From assembly GCF_900148505.1 (NCBI RefSeq), contig NZ_FRXO01000002.1, positions 673,596-737,595 of the forward strand: a stretch of DNA of 64,000 bases. The letters run 5' to 3'. The translations under genes were made by a program, and so were the position numbers. Positions 18,828 to 30,079 of the stretch are shown here, piece after piece (the stretch's first letter is position 1; each line of letters begins with the position of its first letter). The notes under the pieces are model-generated. The model saw only the letters and a list, made by a program, of their open reading frames with translations, was not told the DNA's origin and made no database searches. This DNA comes from Pseudoxanthobacter soli DSM 19599 (GTDB lineage Bacteria; Pseudomonadota; Alphaproteobacteria; Rhizobiales; Segnochrobactraceae).

Positions 18828-19676
18828 TTACTGGCCCGCGCTGGCTGTCAGCGGGCCGGTCATCTTCAGGTCCTCGGCCTCGACATTGAGCGTGCCGTAG
18901 AGCGTCTTCATCGAGATCGAATAGGGCACCATCAGACCCGAGCGTCCCACCGGGACGTAGCTGATCGAAATGCTCCGGTTGTTCTTCATGTAGACGACGG
19001 ACGGCTTGTCGGGAATGTGGCCGGCGACCGGCACCCACCGCGCGGCGCAGACCACCGCCGTGCCGCTGTAGGTCGGCAGGTCCACCGGCTGGGTGCCCTC
19101 GTAGCTGAGCTTGATGTCGTAGCGGGTCCAGCCGTCGAAGATCGGCAGCTTGCGCGCGCACACATCCTTGCTGCCGGGATCGGCGACGAAGGCGACGGCG
19201 GAACTCACCGGATCGAGAATGCCGCCGGCCATCACGCTGTCGGTAATGGGAACGCGCTCTTCCATGCGGCCGAGGCCCGGCTCGGCCTCGGAATATTTCA
19301 CCGCCCCGTCGGCGAGGCGCATCGAGACACGGTTTTCCATGTCCGTGTCGACGGAATCGAGCAGGAAGCGCGCCGGATAGACGCTGCCGTCGTGCAGCCA
19401 GCCCGCGGCCTCGGCCTTGAACACGCCTGCGGCCACGACCTTGCCGACGGCGGCCGGCTTCATGGCGATCTTGACCGAGTAGGCGCCGCCGTCAGCGACG
19501 AGCGAGAATGTCGCGCGACCGATGGGAACACCGGAGAAGGTCACGGCGTAGACGCCGCCGACACGCAGGCTCTCCGCTGATGCGCCGCCGGGCGCGGCGA
19601 GCGTCAGCGCGACGAAGCCCGCCGCCGCGGCGAACGGCGAAAAACGGGACGGTCGGTCGTCGGAACGGCGCATCAT
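18828..19676 (-). CDS. DUF3108 periplasmic protein
   Basis: The 282-residue precursor has an N-terminal signal peptide (hydrophobic ~14-29, cleavage after GGASA). The mature beta-rich protein begins YAVTFSGVPIGRATFSL, the typical DUF3108 opening, which resembles lipid-carrier or outer-membrane assembly folds. Two cysteines (in DVCARK and VVCAAR) may form a disulfide. The biological role is unknown. The gene is single by spacing, with ~144 bases to the LysE exporter start on one side and ~190 to the stop of the next gene on the other. Confidence 0.85.
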   Translation of the reverse strand: MMRRSDDRPSRFSPFAAAAGFVALTLAAPGGASAESLRVGGVYAVTFSGVPIGRATFSLVADGGAYSVKIAMKPAAVGKVVAAGVFKAEAAGWLHDGSVYPARFLLDSVDTDMENRVSMRLADGAVKYSEAEPGLGRMEERVPITDSVMAGGILDPVSSAVAFVADPGSKDVCARKLPIFDGWTRYDIKLSYEGTQPVDLPTYSGTAVVCAARWVPVAGHIPDKPSVVYMKNNRSISISYVPVGRSGLMVPYSISMKTLYGTLNVEAEDLKMTGPLTASAGQ

Positions 19677-19862
19677 CGAACCTCCGGCAATCGCATCCCC
19701 GCCCGGCTCGTTCGGCCGGGCGATGCCTCCCGCGATTCAGGCATCGCACAGGCTGACAAGCGCACGGCAGCGGGACACGGGCGAGCGACCGAAGCAACGG
19801 GCCCGGCCGGAAGACTATCCGACAAACAGCGTAAGCGCGAGGTTAACGCGCCCCGTCGGGGG

Positions 19863-20570
19863 TCAGATCACCCAGACCACCAGGTCGGCAAGGCCGTCGA
19901 TATGGCCGACGAGCCGGTTGCCCGGGACGACCGGCCCGACGCCGTCCGGCGTGCCGGTGAAGATCAGATCGCCGGCCTGCAGTTCCACGAAGCCGGACAG
20001 ATAGGAGATGGTCTCGGCCACGCTCCAGATCATATCGGAGAGATCGCCCTTCTGCCGCGTGCCGCAATCGACGGTGAGGCGGATCTCGCCCTTGTCGGGG
20101 ATGCCGAACGTCGCCGCGGGCGTGATCGGGCCGCACGGCGCGGAGTGATCGAAGCCCTTGGCGAGATCCCACGGCCGGCCGGCCTTCTTGGCGATCGCCT
20201 GCAGGTCGCGCCGCGTCATGTCGAGGCCGACGGCATAGCCGAACACCTTGTCGAGCGCCTCGGTGACCGGAATGTCGCGTCCACCGTCCTTCAGCGCCGC
20301 GACCAGTTCGACCTCATAGTGATAGTCGCTCGTCCGCGGCGGATAGGGAACGTCGCCTCCGTTCGCGACCACCGCGTCGGCGGGCTTGGAGAAGAAGAAC
20401 GGCTCCTCGCGCTCAGGGTCATGCCCCATCTCGCGGGTGTGGGCAGCATAGTTGCGCCCCACGCAATAGATCCGCCGGACCGGGAACAGCCCCCCGCCCT
20501 CGACCTCGAGGGTCGGCACCGCCGGTGCCGGAATGACGAAGGGAGAGGACAGTTCGGTCGCGGCAGGCAT
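19863..20570 (-). CDS. Fumarylacetoacetate hydrolase family protein
   Basis: The 235-residue protein matches the small FAH family. It has [28 protein letters not shown], the metal ligands in [36 protein letters not shown] and [11 protein letters not shown]. Members hydrolyse or decarboxylate acylpyruvates or similar beta-diketones with Mg2+ in catabolism of aromatic compounds. The actual substrate is not clear because no pathway genes are next to it. The ATG at 20570 is preferred because its N-terminus fits and GAAGAG lies upstream; the frame extends to 20618. Confidence 0.88.
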   Translation of the reverse strand: MPAATELSSPFVIPAPAVPTLEVEGGGLFPVRRIYCVGRNYAAHTREMGHDPEREEPFFFSKPADAVVANGGDVPYPPRTSDYHYEVELVAALKDGGRDIPVTEALDKVFGYAVGLDMTRRDLQAIAKKAGRPWDLAKGFDHSAPCGPITPAATFGIPDKGEIRLTVDCGTRQKGDLSDMIWSVAETISYLSGFVELQAGDLIFTGTPDGVGPVVPGNRLVGHIDGLADLVVWVI

Positions 20571-20917
20571 CGGGGCAACTCTTCGGGCAACAGGAAAATG
20601 GAGGGGGGACAAACCCATTTGGCACCCCGCAGCGCGTTACGTCCACCGATTTCGAGGTGCGCGGGTCCGTCGATCCCTATTCCGCTCGGGCGGCATAGAC
20701 GTGATCGGCGAGGACGCGCACAAGCGCTTGAATCCGGCGCGCTTTCCGATCGGCCGGAAGGCTCGCCCGCATCGGACGCCGGGTCCGGACCGCCCGCCGA
20801 TTCCTATGAGATTCCTATACGGCCGGCCGGAGATCCGGATCGAAACCCTATGGCGAACGGCGGATGATCCGCCGGTTGCAGCGCTGCCCCCGGCAGCACG
20901 CCATAGGACGCCATTCC
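20571..20917. promoter_or_regulatory. Leader and promoter region of the kdp operon, with candidate KdpE direct repeat
   Basis: No gene is supported in these 347 bases between the divergently oriented FAH gene and the kdp operon. At 20809-20830 the 9-mer GATTCCTAT occurs twice, spaced exactly 11 bases (20809 and 20820). This head-to-tail arrangement, one helical turn apart, is what OmpR-family regulators such as KdpE bind. The repeat ends 88 bases before the first small gene of the operon. No sure -10/-35 could be assigned. Confidence 0.45.
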
Positions 20918-21001
20918 ATGCTCGACTTCGCGATGATCGCGCTTTCGATCGCCTCGTTCGCGCTCGCCATCGGCTACGTCGCCGTCTGCGACCGGCTTTG
21001 A
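20918..21001 (+). CDS. 27-residue membrane microprotein ahead of kdpF
   Basis: The short frame starts MLDFAMIALSIASFALA and ends CDRL, giving a single transmembrane helix of about 20 residues with a short charged C-terminus. It lies 11 bases before kdpF in the same direction and is the first gene of the operon. KdpF itself is another single-helix peptide, so this looks like an additional small subunit or leader peptide. I recall similar tiny frames in other alphaproteobacterial kdp loci but cannot verify that here. There is only a weak ribosome binding site (AGGACG, 12 bases upstream). Confidence 0.6.
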   Translation: MLDFAMIALSIASFALAIGYVAVCDRL

Positions 21002-21012
21002 GGGAGGCACAG

Positions 21013-21102
21013 ATGCTTCTCGACTACGGCCTCGGCGCAGCGGTGACGCTGTTCCTGCTCGTCTATCTGACCTACGCCCTCGTCCGCCCCGAGCGGTTCT
21101 GA
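21013..21102 (+). CDS. kdpF: K+-transporting ATPase subunit KdpF
   Basis: The 29-residue peptide is one hydrophobic helix ending LVRPERF, which matches KdpF in length and in its C-terminal basic/aromatic tail. KdpF stabilises the KdpABC complex at the KdpA-KdpB interface. AGGGAGG precedes the start. It lies 24 bases upstream of kdpA. Confidence 0.88.
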   Translation: MLLDYGLGAAVTLFLLVYLTYALVRPERF

Positions 21103-21126
21103 GAGCGAACCCTTCCGAGTGATCTC

Positions 21127-22842
21127 ATGACACTGAACGGCTGGCTGCAGATCGCCTTGTTCTGCGTCCTCGTCGTCGCGCTCACGCGACCCATCGGCGG
21201 CTATATGACCGCCGTGTTCGAAGGACGCCGCACGCTTCTCTCACCCGCGCTCGCCCCCGTCGAGCGCGGGCTCTATCGCCTCGCGGGCGTCGATGCCCGG
21301 GAGGAACAGCACTGGACAGGCTACGTCGTCGCCATGCTGGTGTTCAACGGCCTCGGGCTGCTCGCGCTCTATGGCTTGCAGCGGGTGCAAGGGGCACTGC
21401 CGCTCAATCCCATGGGCATGGCGGCCGTGCCGCCGGAACTCGCCTTCAACACCGCGGCGAGCTTCGTCACCAACACCAACTGGCAGAACTATGGTGGCGA
21501 GACCACCATGTCCTACCTGACCCAGATGGCCGGTCTCGGGGTGCAGAACTTCCTGTCGGCCGCGACCGGCATCGTGCTGGCGGTTGCGCTGGTGCGCGGC
21601 CTCGCCCGTGCCTCGGCCGGGGCGATCGGCAACTTCTGGACCGATCTCGTCCGCGCGACGCTCTACATCCTGCTGCCGATCTGCGTCGTCTACACCCTGT
21701 TCCTGGTGTGGCAGGGCATTCCCCAGACGCTTGGCCCCTCTGTGGAAGCGACGACGCTTGAGGGGGCGAAGCAGGTCATCGCCATCGGTCCGGTGGCATC
21801 CCAGGTGGCCATCAAGATGCTCGGCACCAACGGCGGCGGCTTCTTCAACACCAACGCCGCCCACCCGTTCGAGAATCCGACCGCGCTGTCGAACCTCGTG
21901 CAGATGGTTTCGATCTTCCTGATCGGCGCCGGCCTCACCAACGTGTTCGGCCGCATGGTCGGCTCCGAGCGCCAGGGCTGGGCGATCCTCGCGGCGATGG
22001 GCATCCTGTTCATCGCGGGCGTCGCCGTCTGCTACTGGGCTGAGGCCGCCGGCAATCCGCTCATCCATGCGCTCGGCATCGACGGCGGCAACATGGAAGG
22101 CAAGGAGGTGCGCTTCGGCGTTGCGCTGTCGGCGCTGTTCGCGGTGGTGACGACGGCCGCTTCCTGCGGCGCGGTCAACGCCATGCACGACAGCCTGATG
22201 CCGCTCGGCGGCATGATCCCGCTCATCAACATGGAACTCGGCGAGGTCATCGTCGGCGGCGTTGGTGCGGGGCTCTACGGCATCCTTCTGTTCGTGATCA
22301 TCGCGATCTTCATCTCCGGTCTGATGGTCGGCCGGACGCCGGAATATCTCGGCAAGAAGATCGAGGCGAAGGAGGTCAAGATGGCCATGCTCGCCATTCT
22401 CTGCCTGCCGCTCGCCATGCTGACCTTCACCGCCATCGCGGTGGTGATGGCGGGGCCAGTCTCCTCGATCGCCAACGCGGGACCGCACGGCTTCTCGGAG
22501 ATCCTCTACGCCTATACGTCGGCGGCGGCCAACAACGGCTCGGCCTTCGGTGGGCTCACCGGCAACACGCCCTGGTACAATGTCACGCTCGCCATCGCGA
22601 TGCTGGCGGGACGGTTCCTGATGATCGTGCCGACGCTCGCCATCGCCGGCTCCCTCGTGGCCAAGAAGCGCATCCCGGCCTCCAGCGGCACCTTCCCGAC
22701 CGACGGGCCGCTGTTCGTCGGCCTCTTGACCGGGGCGGTGGTGATCGTCGGCGGCCTCACCTTCTTCCCGGCGCTCGCCGTCGGACCGATCGTCGAGCAT
22801 CTCGCCATGCTGGCGGGCCGCACCTTCGGCTTCCCAGGATGA
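21127..22842 (+). CDS. kdpA: K+-transporting ATPase, potassium-binding subunit KdpA
   Basis: KdpA (571 residues) is the channel-like subunit that selects K+ and passes it to KdpB. Selectivity-filter segments of the SKT superfamily can be read: [46 protein letters not shown] and [13 protein letters not shown]. About ten membrane helices are present and the length is normal. Its stop codon overlaps the ATG of the following small gene in an ATGA arrangement, so that gene is probably translated by coupling. Confidence 0.97.
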   Translation: MTLNGWLQIALFCVLVVALTRPIGGYMTAVFEGRRTLLSPALAPVERGLYRLAGVDAREEQHWTGYVVAMLVFNGLGLLALYGLQRVQGALPLNPMGMAAVPPELAFNTAASFVTNTNWQNYGGETTMSYLTQMAGLGVQNFLSAATGIVLAVALVRGLARASAGAIGNFWTDLVRATLYILLPICVVYTLFLVWQGIPQTLGPSVEATTLEGAKQVIAIGPVASQVAIKMLGTNGGGFFNTNAAHPFENPTALSNLVQMVSIFLIGAGLTNVFGRMVGSERQGWAILAAMGILFIAGVAVCYWAEAAGNPLIHALGIDGGNMEGKEVRFGVALSALFAVVTTAASCGAVNAMHDSLMPLGGMIPLINMELGEVIVGGVGAGLYGILLFVIIAIFISGLMVGRTPEYLGKKIEAKEVKMAMLAILCLPLAMLTFTAIAVVMAGPVSSIANAGPHGFSEILYAYTSAAANNGSAFGGLTGNTPWYNVTLAIAMLAGRFLMIVPTLAIAGSLVAKKRIPASSGTFPTDGPLFVGLLTGAVVIVGGLTFFPALAVGPIVEHLAMLAGRTFGFPG

Positions 22843-23187
22843 TGAGGGCCCCGACGATGCGAACCGACGCAAGGCTTCCGCGCTTCGAGCGCCTCGCCCT
22901 CGCCACCGCCCGTCATGCGGGCGGCGGGCGGGCCCGCCCGGGCGGCCGGCGGCTGTCGCCCACCGACCTGCCGCCGCTACCCCTCGCCATCATGATGGCG
23001 CGCCTGACGCTGGTGCTCGTGCTGTTCACCGGCGCCATCGCCGTCGCGCTCAACCTGCTGCCCGATATCCCGGGCGGCGTCCGGCACGCAGCCGCCAGGC
23101 TCAACCGCCCGGAGGGCGCCGTTCTTGCCACGGCCGACTCGACCGGAATGGGCCATCCCGGCCCGCAAACCACCATGGACGTCTCTC

Positions 23188-23195
<8 letters not shown>
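22839..23195 (+). CDS. 118-residue single-helix membrane protein between kdpA and kdpB
   Basis: This frame sits exactly between kdpA and kdpB. Its ATG overlaps the kdpA stop (ATGA) and its stop lies 8 bases inside kdpB, so translation is probably coupled at both ends. There is no strong independent ribosome binding site for kdpB. The protein has a basic, Arg-rich N-terminal half (1-45), one hydrophobic helix (about 48-74, around [19 protein letters not shown]) and a polar C-terminal tail (75-118). The charge pattern predicts a cytoplasmic N-terminus. I recognise no family. The canonical kdpFABC operon has no gene here. The first ATG could also be 22842 or 22857. Coding status is inferred from the overlaps and the clear helix. 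Confidence 0.65.
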
Positions 23196-25260
<2,065 letters not shown>

Positions 25261-25273
25261 AGGAACCGGACCC

Positions 25274-25879
25274 ATGATGAAGTCCCTCCGTCCCGCCCTG
25301 ACGATGCTCGTGGCGCTCACGATCATCACCGGGCTGCTCTATCCGCTGGCGATGACCGGGCTCGCGCAGGCGATCTTCCCCCGCCAGGCCAATGGCAGCC
25401 TGATCGAACGAAACGGCGTCGTGGTCGGATCCGCCCTGATCGGACAGAACTTCACCTCGCCGCGCTATTTCCACGGCCGGCCGTCGGCGACCACGGGACC
25501 GGATCCGGCCGATCCTTCGAAATCGGTGCCGCAGCCCTACAATGCCGCGAACTCGATGGGCTCCAATCTCGGCCCCACCAACCCGGCGCTGATCGACCGC
25601 GTCCGCACCGACGCGGCGGCGCTGAAGGCCGAGAACCCCAACGTGCCGGTGCCGATCGACCTCGTCACCACCACGGCGAGCGGCCTCGATCCGGACATCT
25701 CGCCCGAGGCCGCGATGTTCCAGGCGCCGCGGGTCGCCGCCGCGCGCGGCCTGCCGGCGCAACAGGTGGCGGCGCTCGTCGCCGCCCACACAGAGGGGCG
25801 GCTGTTTGGCCTGATCGGAGAGCCGCACGTCAATGTGCTCGCGCTCAATCTCGCCCTCGACGGCACCGCCGCGAACTGA
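25274..25879 (+). CDS. kdpC: K+-transporting ATPase subunit KdpC
   Basis: The 201-residue protein has one N-terminal membrane helix (about 9-33) and a periplasmic domain with [20 protein letters not shown], the stretch from [16 protein letters not shown] to its end, and [18 protein letters not shown], all standard for KdpC. KdpC is the assembly and ATP-affinity subunit of the KdpFABC pump. The start follows AAGGAACC. A 68-base gap separates it from kdpD. Confidence 0.96.
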   Translation: MMKSLRPALTMLVALTIITGLLYPLAMTGLAQAIFPRQANGSLIERNGVVVGSALIGQNFTSPRYFHGRPSATTGPDPADPSKSVPQPYNAANSMGSNLGPTNPALIDRVRTDAAALKAENPNVPVPIDLVTTTASGLDPDISPEAAMFQAPRVAAARGLPAQQVAALVAAHTEGRLFGLIGEPHVNVLALNLALDGTAAN

Positions 25880-25947
25880 AATGAAAGGCTGCGGGCGGAG
25901 GCGAAATCAGGCCTCCGTCCCGCGCGAACGAACCCGAGCCGCCGCAG

Positions 25948-28701
25948 ATGCCGCAGGACCACGGACAGGACCGCCATCCGGAACGCTCCCCCGACCGGGC
26001 GGAGCGCGGCCGCCCTTCGCCCGAGGCGCTGCTTGCGGCCGCGCACAAGGAAGGACGCGGGCGGCTGAAGATCTTCCTCGGTGCCGCGCCCGGCGTCGGC
26101 AAGACCTACGAGATGCTGCAATCCGGCCGTGCCCGGCTCGCCGCCGGTGTGGACGTCGTGATCGGCGTGGTGGAGACCCACGGCCGCACCGAGACCGCCC
26201 GCCTCGTGGAAGGGCTCGAGATCGTTCCGCGCCGCCGCGAGGCCTACAAGGGCCGCGTCCTCGAGGAGATGGACCTCGACGCCCTCCTTGCCCGACGGCC
26301 GGCGCTCGCCTTGGTCGACGAGCTTGCCCACACCAACGGCCCCGGCAGCCGGCATCCAAAGCGCTACATGGATGTGGAGGACCTGCTCGCAGCCGGCATC
26401 GACGTCTACACCACGCTCAACATCCAGCACGTCGAGAGCCTGAACGACGTGGTGGCGCAGATCACCCGGGTGCGCGTGCATGAAACCGTGCCCGACCACG
26501 TGCTGGAGGCCGCGGATGACATCGAGGTGGTCGACCTGGCGCCCGGCGATCTGATCGGCCGGCTCAACGAGGGCAAGATCTACATGCCCGGCACGGCCGA
26601 GCGGGCGGTTGCGAACTTCTTTACCGTCGGCAACCTGACGGCCCTGCGCGAGCTCGCCCTGCGCCGTACCGCCGAGCGCGTCGACGACCAGCTCCTGACC
26701 CACATGCAGGCCCATGCCATCGACGGGCCGTGGGCCGCAGGCGAACGCGTCATGGTCTGCGTCAGCGAAGACCCGCGCAGCGCCGCGCTGGTGCGCTATG
26801 CCAAGCGCCTCGCCGACCGCCTCCGGGCGCCGTGGACCGCGCTCTATGTGGAAGGCCGCCGCAGCCATGCCCTGGACGAGGCGGCCCGCGACCGCATCGC
26901 CGATGCCCTGCGCCTCGCCGAGCACCTCGGTGGCGAAGCCGAGACCCTTCCGGCCGGTGACCGGCGCATCGCCGACGACGTGCTTGCCGCCGCGCGCAGC
27001 CGCAACGTCACCCACATCATCATCGGCAAGTCGAACCGCTCGCGATGGTTCGAAATCCTGCACGGCTCGGTGGTTCATGAACTGGTGCGCGGGGCCGGCC
27101 AGATCAGCGTGCACGTCATCGCCGGGGAGGCGATCAGCGGGCCACCGGCACCGGCACCGGCACGGACCCGCCCCCGGCCCGCCGAGCGGCCGGGCTTTCC
27201 CTATGTCGTGGCCGTCGCGGCCATCGCGGCGGCGCTCGTGGCCGGCCGGCTGTCGCAGAGCCTCGTCGGCATCGAGAACATCGACCTGATGTTCCTGACC
27301 GCGATCATCGCCGTCGCGGTGCGCTTCGGGCTGATGCCGGCCCTGTTCGCGACCGTGCTCGGCTCGCTCGCCTACAATTTCTTCTTCCTGCCGCCGCTCT
27401 ACACGCTGACGATCGCGGATCCGACCAACATCCTCACCTTCGCGATCTTCACCGCGCTGACCCTCGTCGTCTCGAACCTGGCCGGGCGCGCCCGGGCCCA
27501 GGCCGTCGCCGCGCGAAGCCGCGCCCGCACCACCGAGGCGCTCTATTCGTTCTCCCGCAAGCTCGCCGCCGTCGGAACCCTGGACGACCTGCTGTGGGCC
27601 ACGGCCTACCAGATCGCCTCGATGCTCAAGGTGCGCGTGGTGGTGCTTCTTTCCGACGAAAGCGGCTTCTCGGTGCGCGTCGGCTACCCGCCGGAGGACA
27701 TGCTGGACCCGGCCGACATCGCCGCAGCGAAGTGGGCCTTCGAGCACGACAGCCCGGCCGGACGCGATTCCGACACGCTGCCGGGGGGCAAGTGGCTGTT
27801 CCTGCCGCTTCGCACCGGCCGCGGCGCCCTCGGCGTCGTCGGGCTCGATCGCGACAAGCCGGGACCGCTGCTGACCGGAGAGCAGCGCCGGCTCACCGAA
27901 GCGCTGATCGACCAGGCCGCCCTCGCCATCGAACGCATCCGCCTCGTCGCCGACATCGAGGCCGCCCGCCGCGCCGCGGAAGCCGATAGATTGCGACAGG
28001 CGCTGCTCAGCTCGATCTCGCACGATCTGAGAACCCCGCTCGCCTCGGTGCTGGGTGCCGCCGGCACGCTCGCGGACTTCACCGCCGTGCTGACGGACGA
28101 CCAGCGCACGGAACTCGTCTCCACCATCCAGGAAGAAGCCGAGCGGCTGAACCGCTTCATCGTCAATCTGCTGGACATGACGCGGCTCGAAGCCGGCGCC
28201 GTCGTGCCACGGCTCGCCCTGAACGACCCGGGCGAGATCGTCGGTGCCGTGGCGGCACGCGCGGCGAAACTGCCGGGTGGGCACAAGATCGACGTCTCGC
28301 TCGCGCCGGGGCTGCCGATGGTCGAGGTGGACCCCGTGCTGATGGAGCAGGCGCTGTTCAACCTGATCGACAATGCCGCCAAGTTCGCGCCGGAAGGCTC
28401 GCCGATCGCGGTGCAGGGTGCGGTCGACGGCCGAGACCTCGTTCTCCAGGTGATCGATTGCGGCCCGGGCATCCCCGACGCGCATCTGGAACAGGTGTTC
28501 AGCAAGTTCTACCGGCTGGAGAAGTCGGACCGTGTTCGTGCCGGCACCGGCCTCGGGCTTTCGATCTGCCGGGGCTTCATCGAGGCCATGGGCGGATCGG
28601 TATCGGCGGCGAACCGCCGCGACCGGGAGGGCGCGGTGTTCACCATCCGCCTGCCGGTGCCCGCCACACCCCGCCGGCTCGACACGGAAAGGCGAGGCTG
28701 A
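25948..28701 (+). CDS. kdpD: Osmosensitive K+ channel sensor histidine kinase KdpD
   Basis: KdpD (917 residues) senses K+ limitation and turgor and phosphorylates KdpE. Domains in order: the N-terminal KdpD domain with Walker-type GAAPGVGKTYEML (~44-56) and VDELAHTN, a USP-like domain (~265-385), four membrane helices (~415-510), a GAF-like segment, HisKA with the phosphorylated histidine in SSISHDLRTPLAS (His692), and a HATPase with NLIDNAAKFAPEGS, GPGIPDAHLEQVF and GTGLGLSICRGF. The length matches the family. It is part of the kdp operon with kdpE downstream. A long antisense frame across it is a GC-rich shadow. Confidence 0.96.
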   Translation: MPQDHGQDRHPERSPDRAERGRPSPEALLAAAHKEGRGRLKIFLGAAPGVGKTYEMLQSGRARLAAGVDVVIGVVETHGRTETARLVEGLEIVPRRREAYKGRVLEEMDLDALLARRPALALVDELAHTNGPGSRHPKRYMDVEDLLAAGIDVYTTLNIQHVESLNDVVAQITRVRVHETVPDHVLEAADDIEVVDLAPGDLIGRLNEGKIYMPGTAERAVANFFTVGNLTALRELALRRTAERVDDQLLTHMQAHAIDGPWAAGERVMVCVSEDPRSAALVRYAKRLADRLRAPWTALYVEGRRSHALDEAARDRIADALRLAEHLGGEAETLPAGDRRIADDVLAAARSRNVTHIIIGKSNRSRWFEILHGSVVHELVRGAGQISVHVIAGEAISGPPAPAPARTRPRPAERPGFPYVVAVAAIAAALVAGRLSQSLVGIENIDLMFLTAIIAVAVRFGLMPALFATVLGSLAYNFFFLPPLYTLTIADPTNILTFAIFTALTLVVSNLAGRARAQAVAARSRARTTEALYSFSRKLAAVGTLDDLLWATAYQIASMLKVRVVVLLSDESGFSVRVGYPPEDMLDPADIAAAKWAFEHDSPAGRDSDTLPGGKWLFLPLRTGRGALGVVGLDRDKPGPLLTGEQRRLTEALIDQAALAIERIRLVADIEAARRAAEADRLRQALLSSISHDLRTPLASVLGAAGTLADFTAVLTDDQRTELVSTIQEEAERLNRFIVNLLDMTRLEAGAVVPRLALNDPGEIVGAVAARAAKLPGGHKIDVSLAPGLPMVEVDPVLMEQALFNLIDNAAKFAPEGSPIAVQGAVDGRDLVLQVIDCGPGIPDAHLEQVFSKFYRLEKSDRVRAGTGLGLSICRGFIEAMGGSVSAANRRDREGAVFTIRLPVPATPRRLDTERRG

Positions 28702-28829
28702 TCCCGGCGGGTGCAGCCCACGGCGGTTTCCGCGCGTGACCGGGATGCGATAGGATCGCCCGCCCCCACTCCCGGGCGCCTCGGCCGGACAGACCGGCCG
28801 GGAAAGGCCCCCGAAGCCAGGTGCACAAG

Positions 28830-29522
28830 ATGTCCGCGAACCCGATCCGCATCCTGGTGGTGGACGACGAGCCGCCGATCCGGCGCCTGCTGCGGGTCGG
28901 GCTGGGAACCCAGGGCTATACCGTCGTCGAAGCGCCCGACGGCCGAAGTGCGCTCGAAAGCGCGAAGGCCGAGCCGCCCGATCTGGTGCTACTCGATCTC
29001 GGTCTGCCCGACATCTCCGGCCACGACCTCCTGAAGCGCTGGCGGGAAGAGGCCGCGACATTCCCGATCTTGATCCTGTCGAGCCGCAGCGACGAAGCCG
29101 GCATCGTCGGCGCGCTCGATGACGGCGCGGACGACTATGTGACAAAGCCGTTCGGCATGAACGAGCTGGTCGCCCGTATCCGCGCCGCCCTGCGCCACCG
29201 GCTGCAGGCCGCCGGCGAGAAGCCGCTGTTCCGGACTGGCGAGCTTTCCGTCGATCTCGTGCGCCGCATCGTCCGCGTGAAGGGTGAGGAGGTGAAGCTC
29301 TCGCCGAAGGAATACGACATCCTGCGGCTTCTGGTGCAGCACGCCGGCAAGGTGCTGACCCACACCTACCTGATGCGCGAGGTCTGGGGCGCCGCCTACG
29401 ACGTACAATATCTTCGCGTCTATGTGCGCCAGATCCGGCAGAAGATCGAGGAGATCCCGGAGCAGCCGGTCTATCTGAGGACGGAGACCGGCGTCGGCTA
29501 CCGCCTGAGGGAGCCGGACTGA
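28830..29522 (+). CDS. kdpE: KDP operon response regulator KdpE
   Basis: The 230-residue protein has a receiver domain (acidic pocket VVDDEPP, phosphorylated Asp56 in LLDLGLPD, Lys in VTKPFG) and an OmpR-type winged helix (VKLSPKEYDILRLLVQHAGKVLTH and YVRQIRQKIE). It should activate the kdp promoter when K+ is scarce. The start is at the ATG at 28830; a GTG three codons earlier is also possible. The gene follows kdpD by 128 bases, which is longer than elsewhere in the operon, so an extra promoter or processing site may lie there. Confidence 0.95.
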   Translation: MSANPIRILVVDDEPPIRRLLRVGLGTQGYTVVEAPDGRSALESAKAEPPDLVLLDLGLPDISGHDLLKRWREEAATFPILILSSRSDEAGIVGALDDGADDYVTKPFGMNELVARIRAALRHRLQAAGEKPLFRTGELSVDLVRRIVRVKGEEVKLSPKEYDILRLLVQHAGKVLTHTYLMREVWGAAYDVQYLRVYVRQIRQKIEEIPEQPVYLRTETGVGYRLREPD

Positions 29523-29534
29523 GCCGTCTCTCAG

Positions 29535-29569
29535 CCGGCCCTGCGCCGAAGCAGGCCTTTTCGGGCCGG
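29535..29569. terminator. Hairpin between convergent kdpE and arsR-type gene
   Basis: CCGGCCC at 29535-29541 pairs with GGGCCGG at 29563-29569, with an inner CCTG/CAGG stem. No run of T follows on either strand, so it is only a possible bidirectional terminator. It sits between two convergent genes. Confidence 0.4.
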
Positions 29570-29574
29570 GGAGA

Positions 29575-29949
29575 TCAGGCCGGGCCGGAGGACGCGGTCT
29601 CCGGTGTCGCCGCCCCGCCGGCCTCGGGCGTGGGGTCCTGCACCGGCGGCGCGGCGCAGTAGACGTCGTAGAGCACCTCCAGCACCCGCCGCGCCGGCTC
29701 GCTCGCGACCGAATACCAGATCGTCTGGCCGTCGCGCCGGCCGCGCACCAGGCCATCCTTGCGCAACAGCGCGAGATGCTGGGAAACGGTGGAATCGCGC
29801 AGGTCGAGGAAATCCGCGAGCTGACCGACTGAACACTCCCCTTCCACGAGGCGGCAGAGGATGAGCAGCCGGTGCCGGTTGGCGAGCGACTTCAGGAACT
29901 CGCTCGCCGCCTCTGCGGCAAAGCTCATCGCGGCGGCGTCTTTGGTCAT
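29575..29949 (-). CDS. ArsR-family regulator of the BigR/SqrR (persulfide-sensing) type
   Basis: The 124-residue winged-helix protein has LANRHRLLILCRLVEGECSVGQL, the recognition helix around STVSQHLALLRKDGLV, and VLEVLYDVYC at the end of the last helix. Cys32 and Cys98 (in LLILC and LYDVYC) are 66 residues apart. That position and spacing match the two cysteines that form the tetrasulfide bridge in BigR, SqrR and YgaV. It is therefore likely to sense sulfane sulfur rather than a metal. I start at the ATG at 29949; the frame extends to 29976. An AT-rich stretch upstream (29950-30060) could carry its operator. The target genes are not obvious. Confidence 0.8.
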   Translation of the reverse strand: MTKDAAAMSFAAEAASEFLKSLANRHRLLILCRLVEGECSVGQLADFLDLRDSTVSQHLALLRKDGLVRGRRDGQTIWYSVASEPARRVLEVLYDVYCAAPPVQDPTPEAGGAATPETASSGPA

Positions 29950-30079
29950 GGAAAAGCTCACGAACGATTCACGCACAATCGCGGAATATAGGACCTGAAA
30001 CCGGCATTTTAATGTGCGGATTTTCGAAGATTAGAATTTTCGTCCGTTGCACACCGCTCCGGCGGCCGATCGGGTGCGA

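Noticed and set aside
25537..29145. A 1202-codon open frame antisense to kdpC, kdpD and the start of kdpE
   Set aside because: It is a mirror frame of GC-rich coding DNA, contains Arg/Gly/Asp-rich runs, matches nothing, and covers three certain genes.
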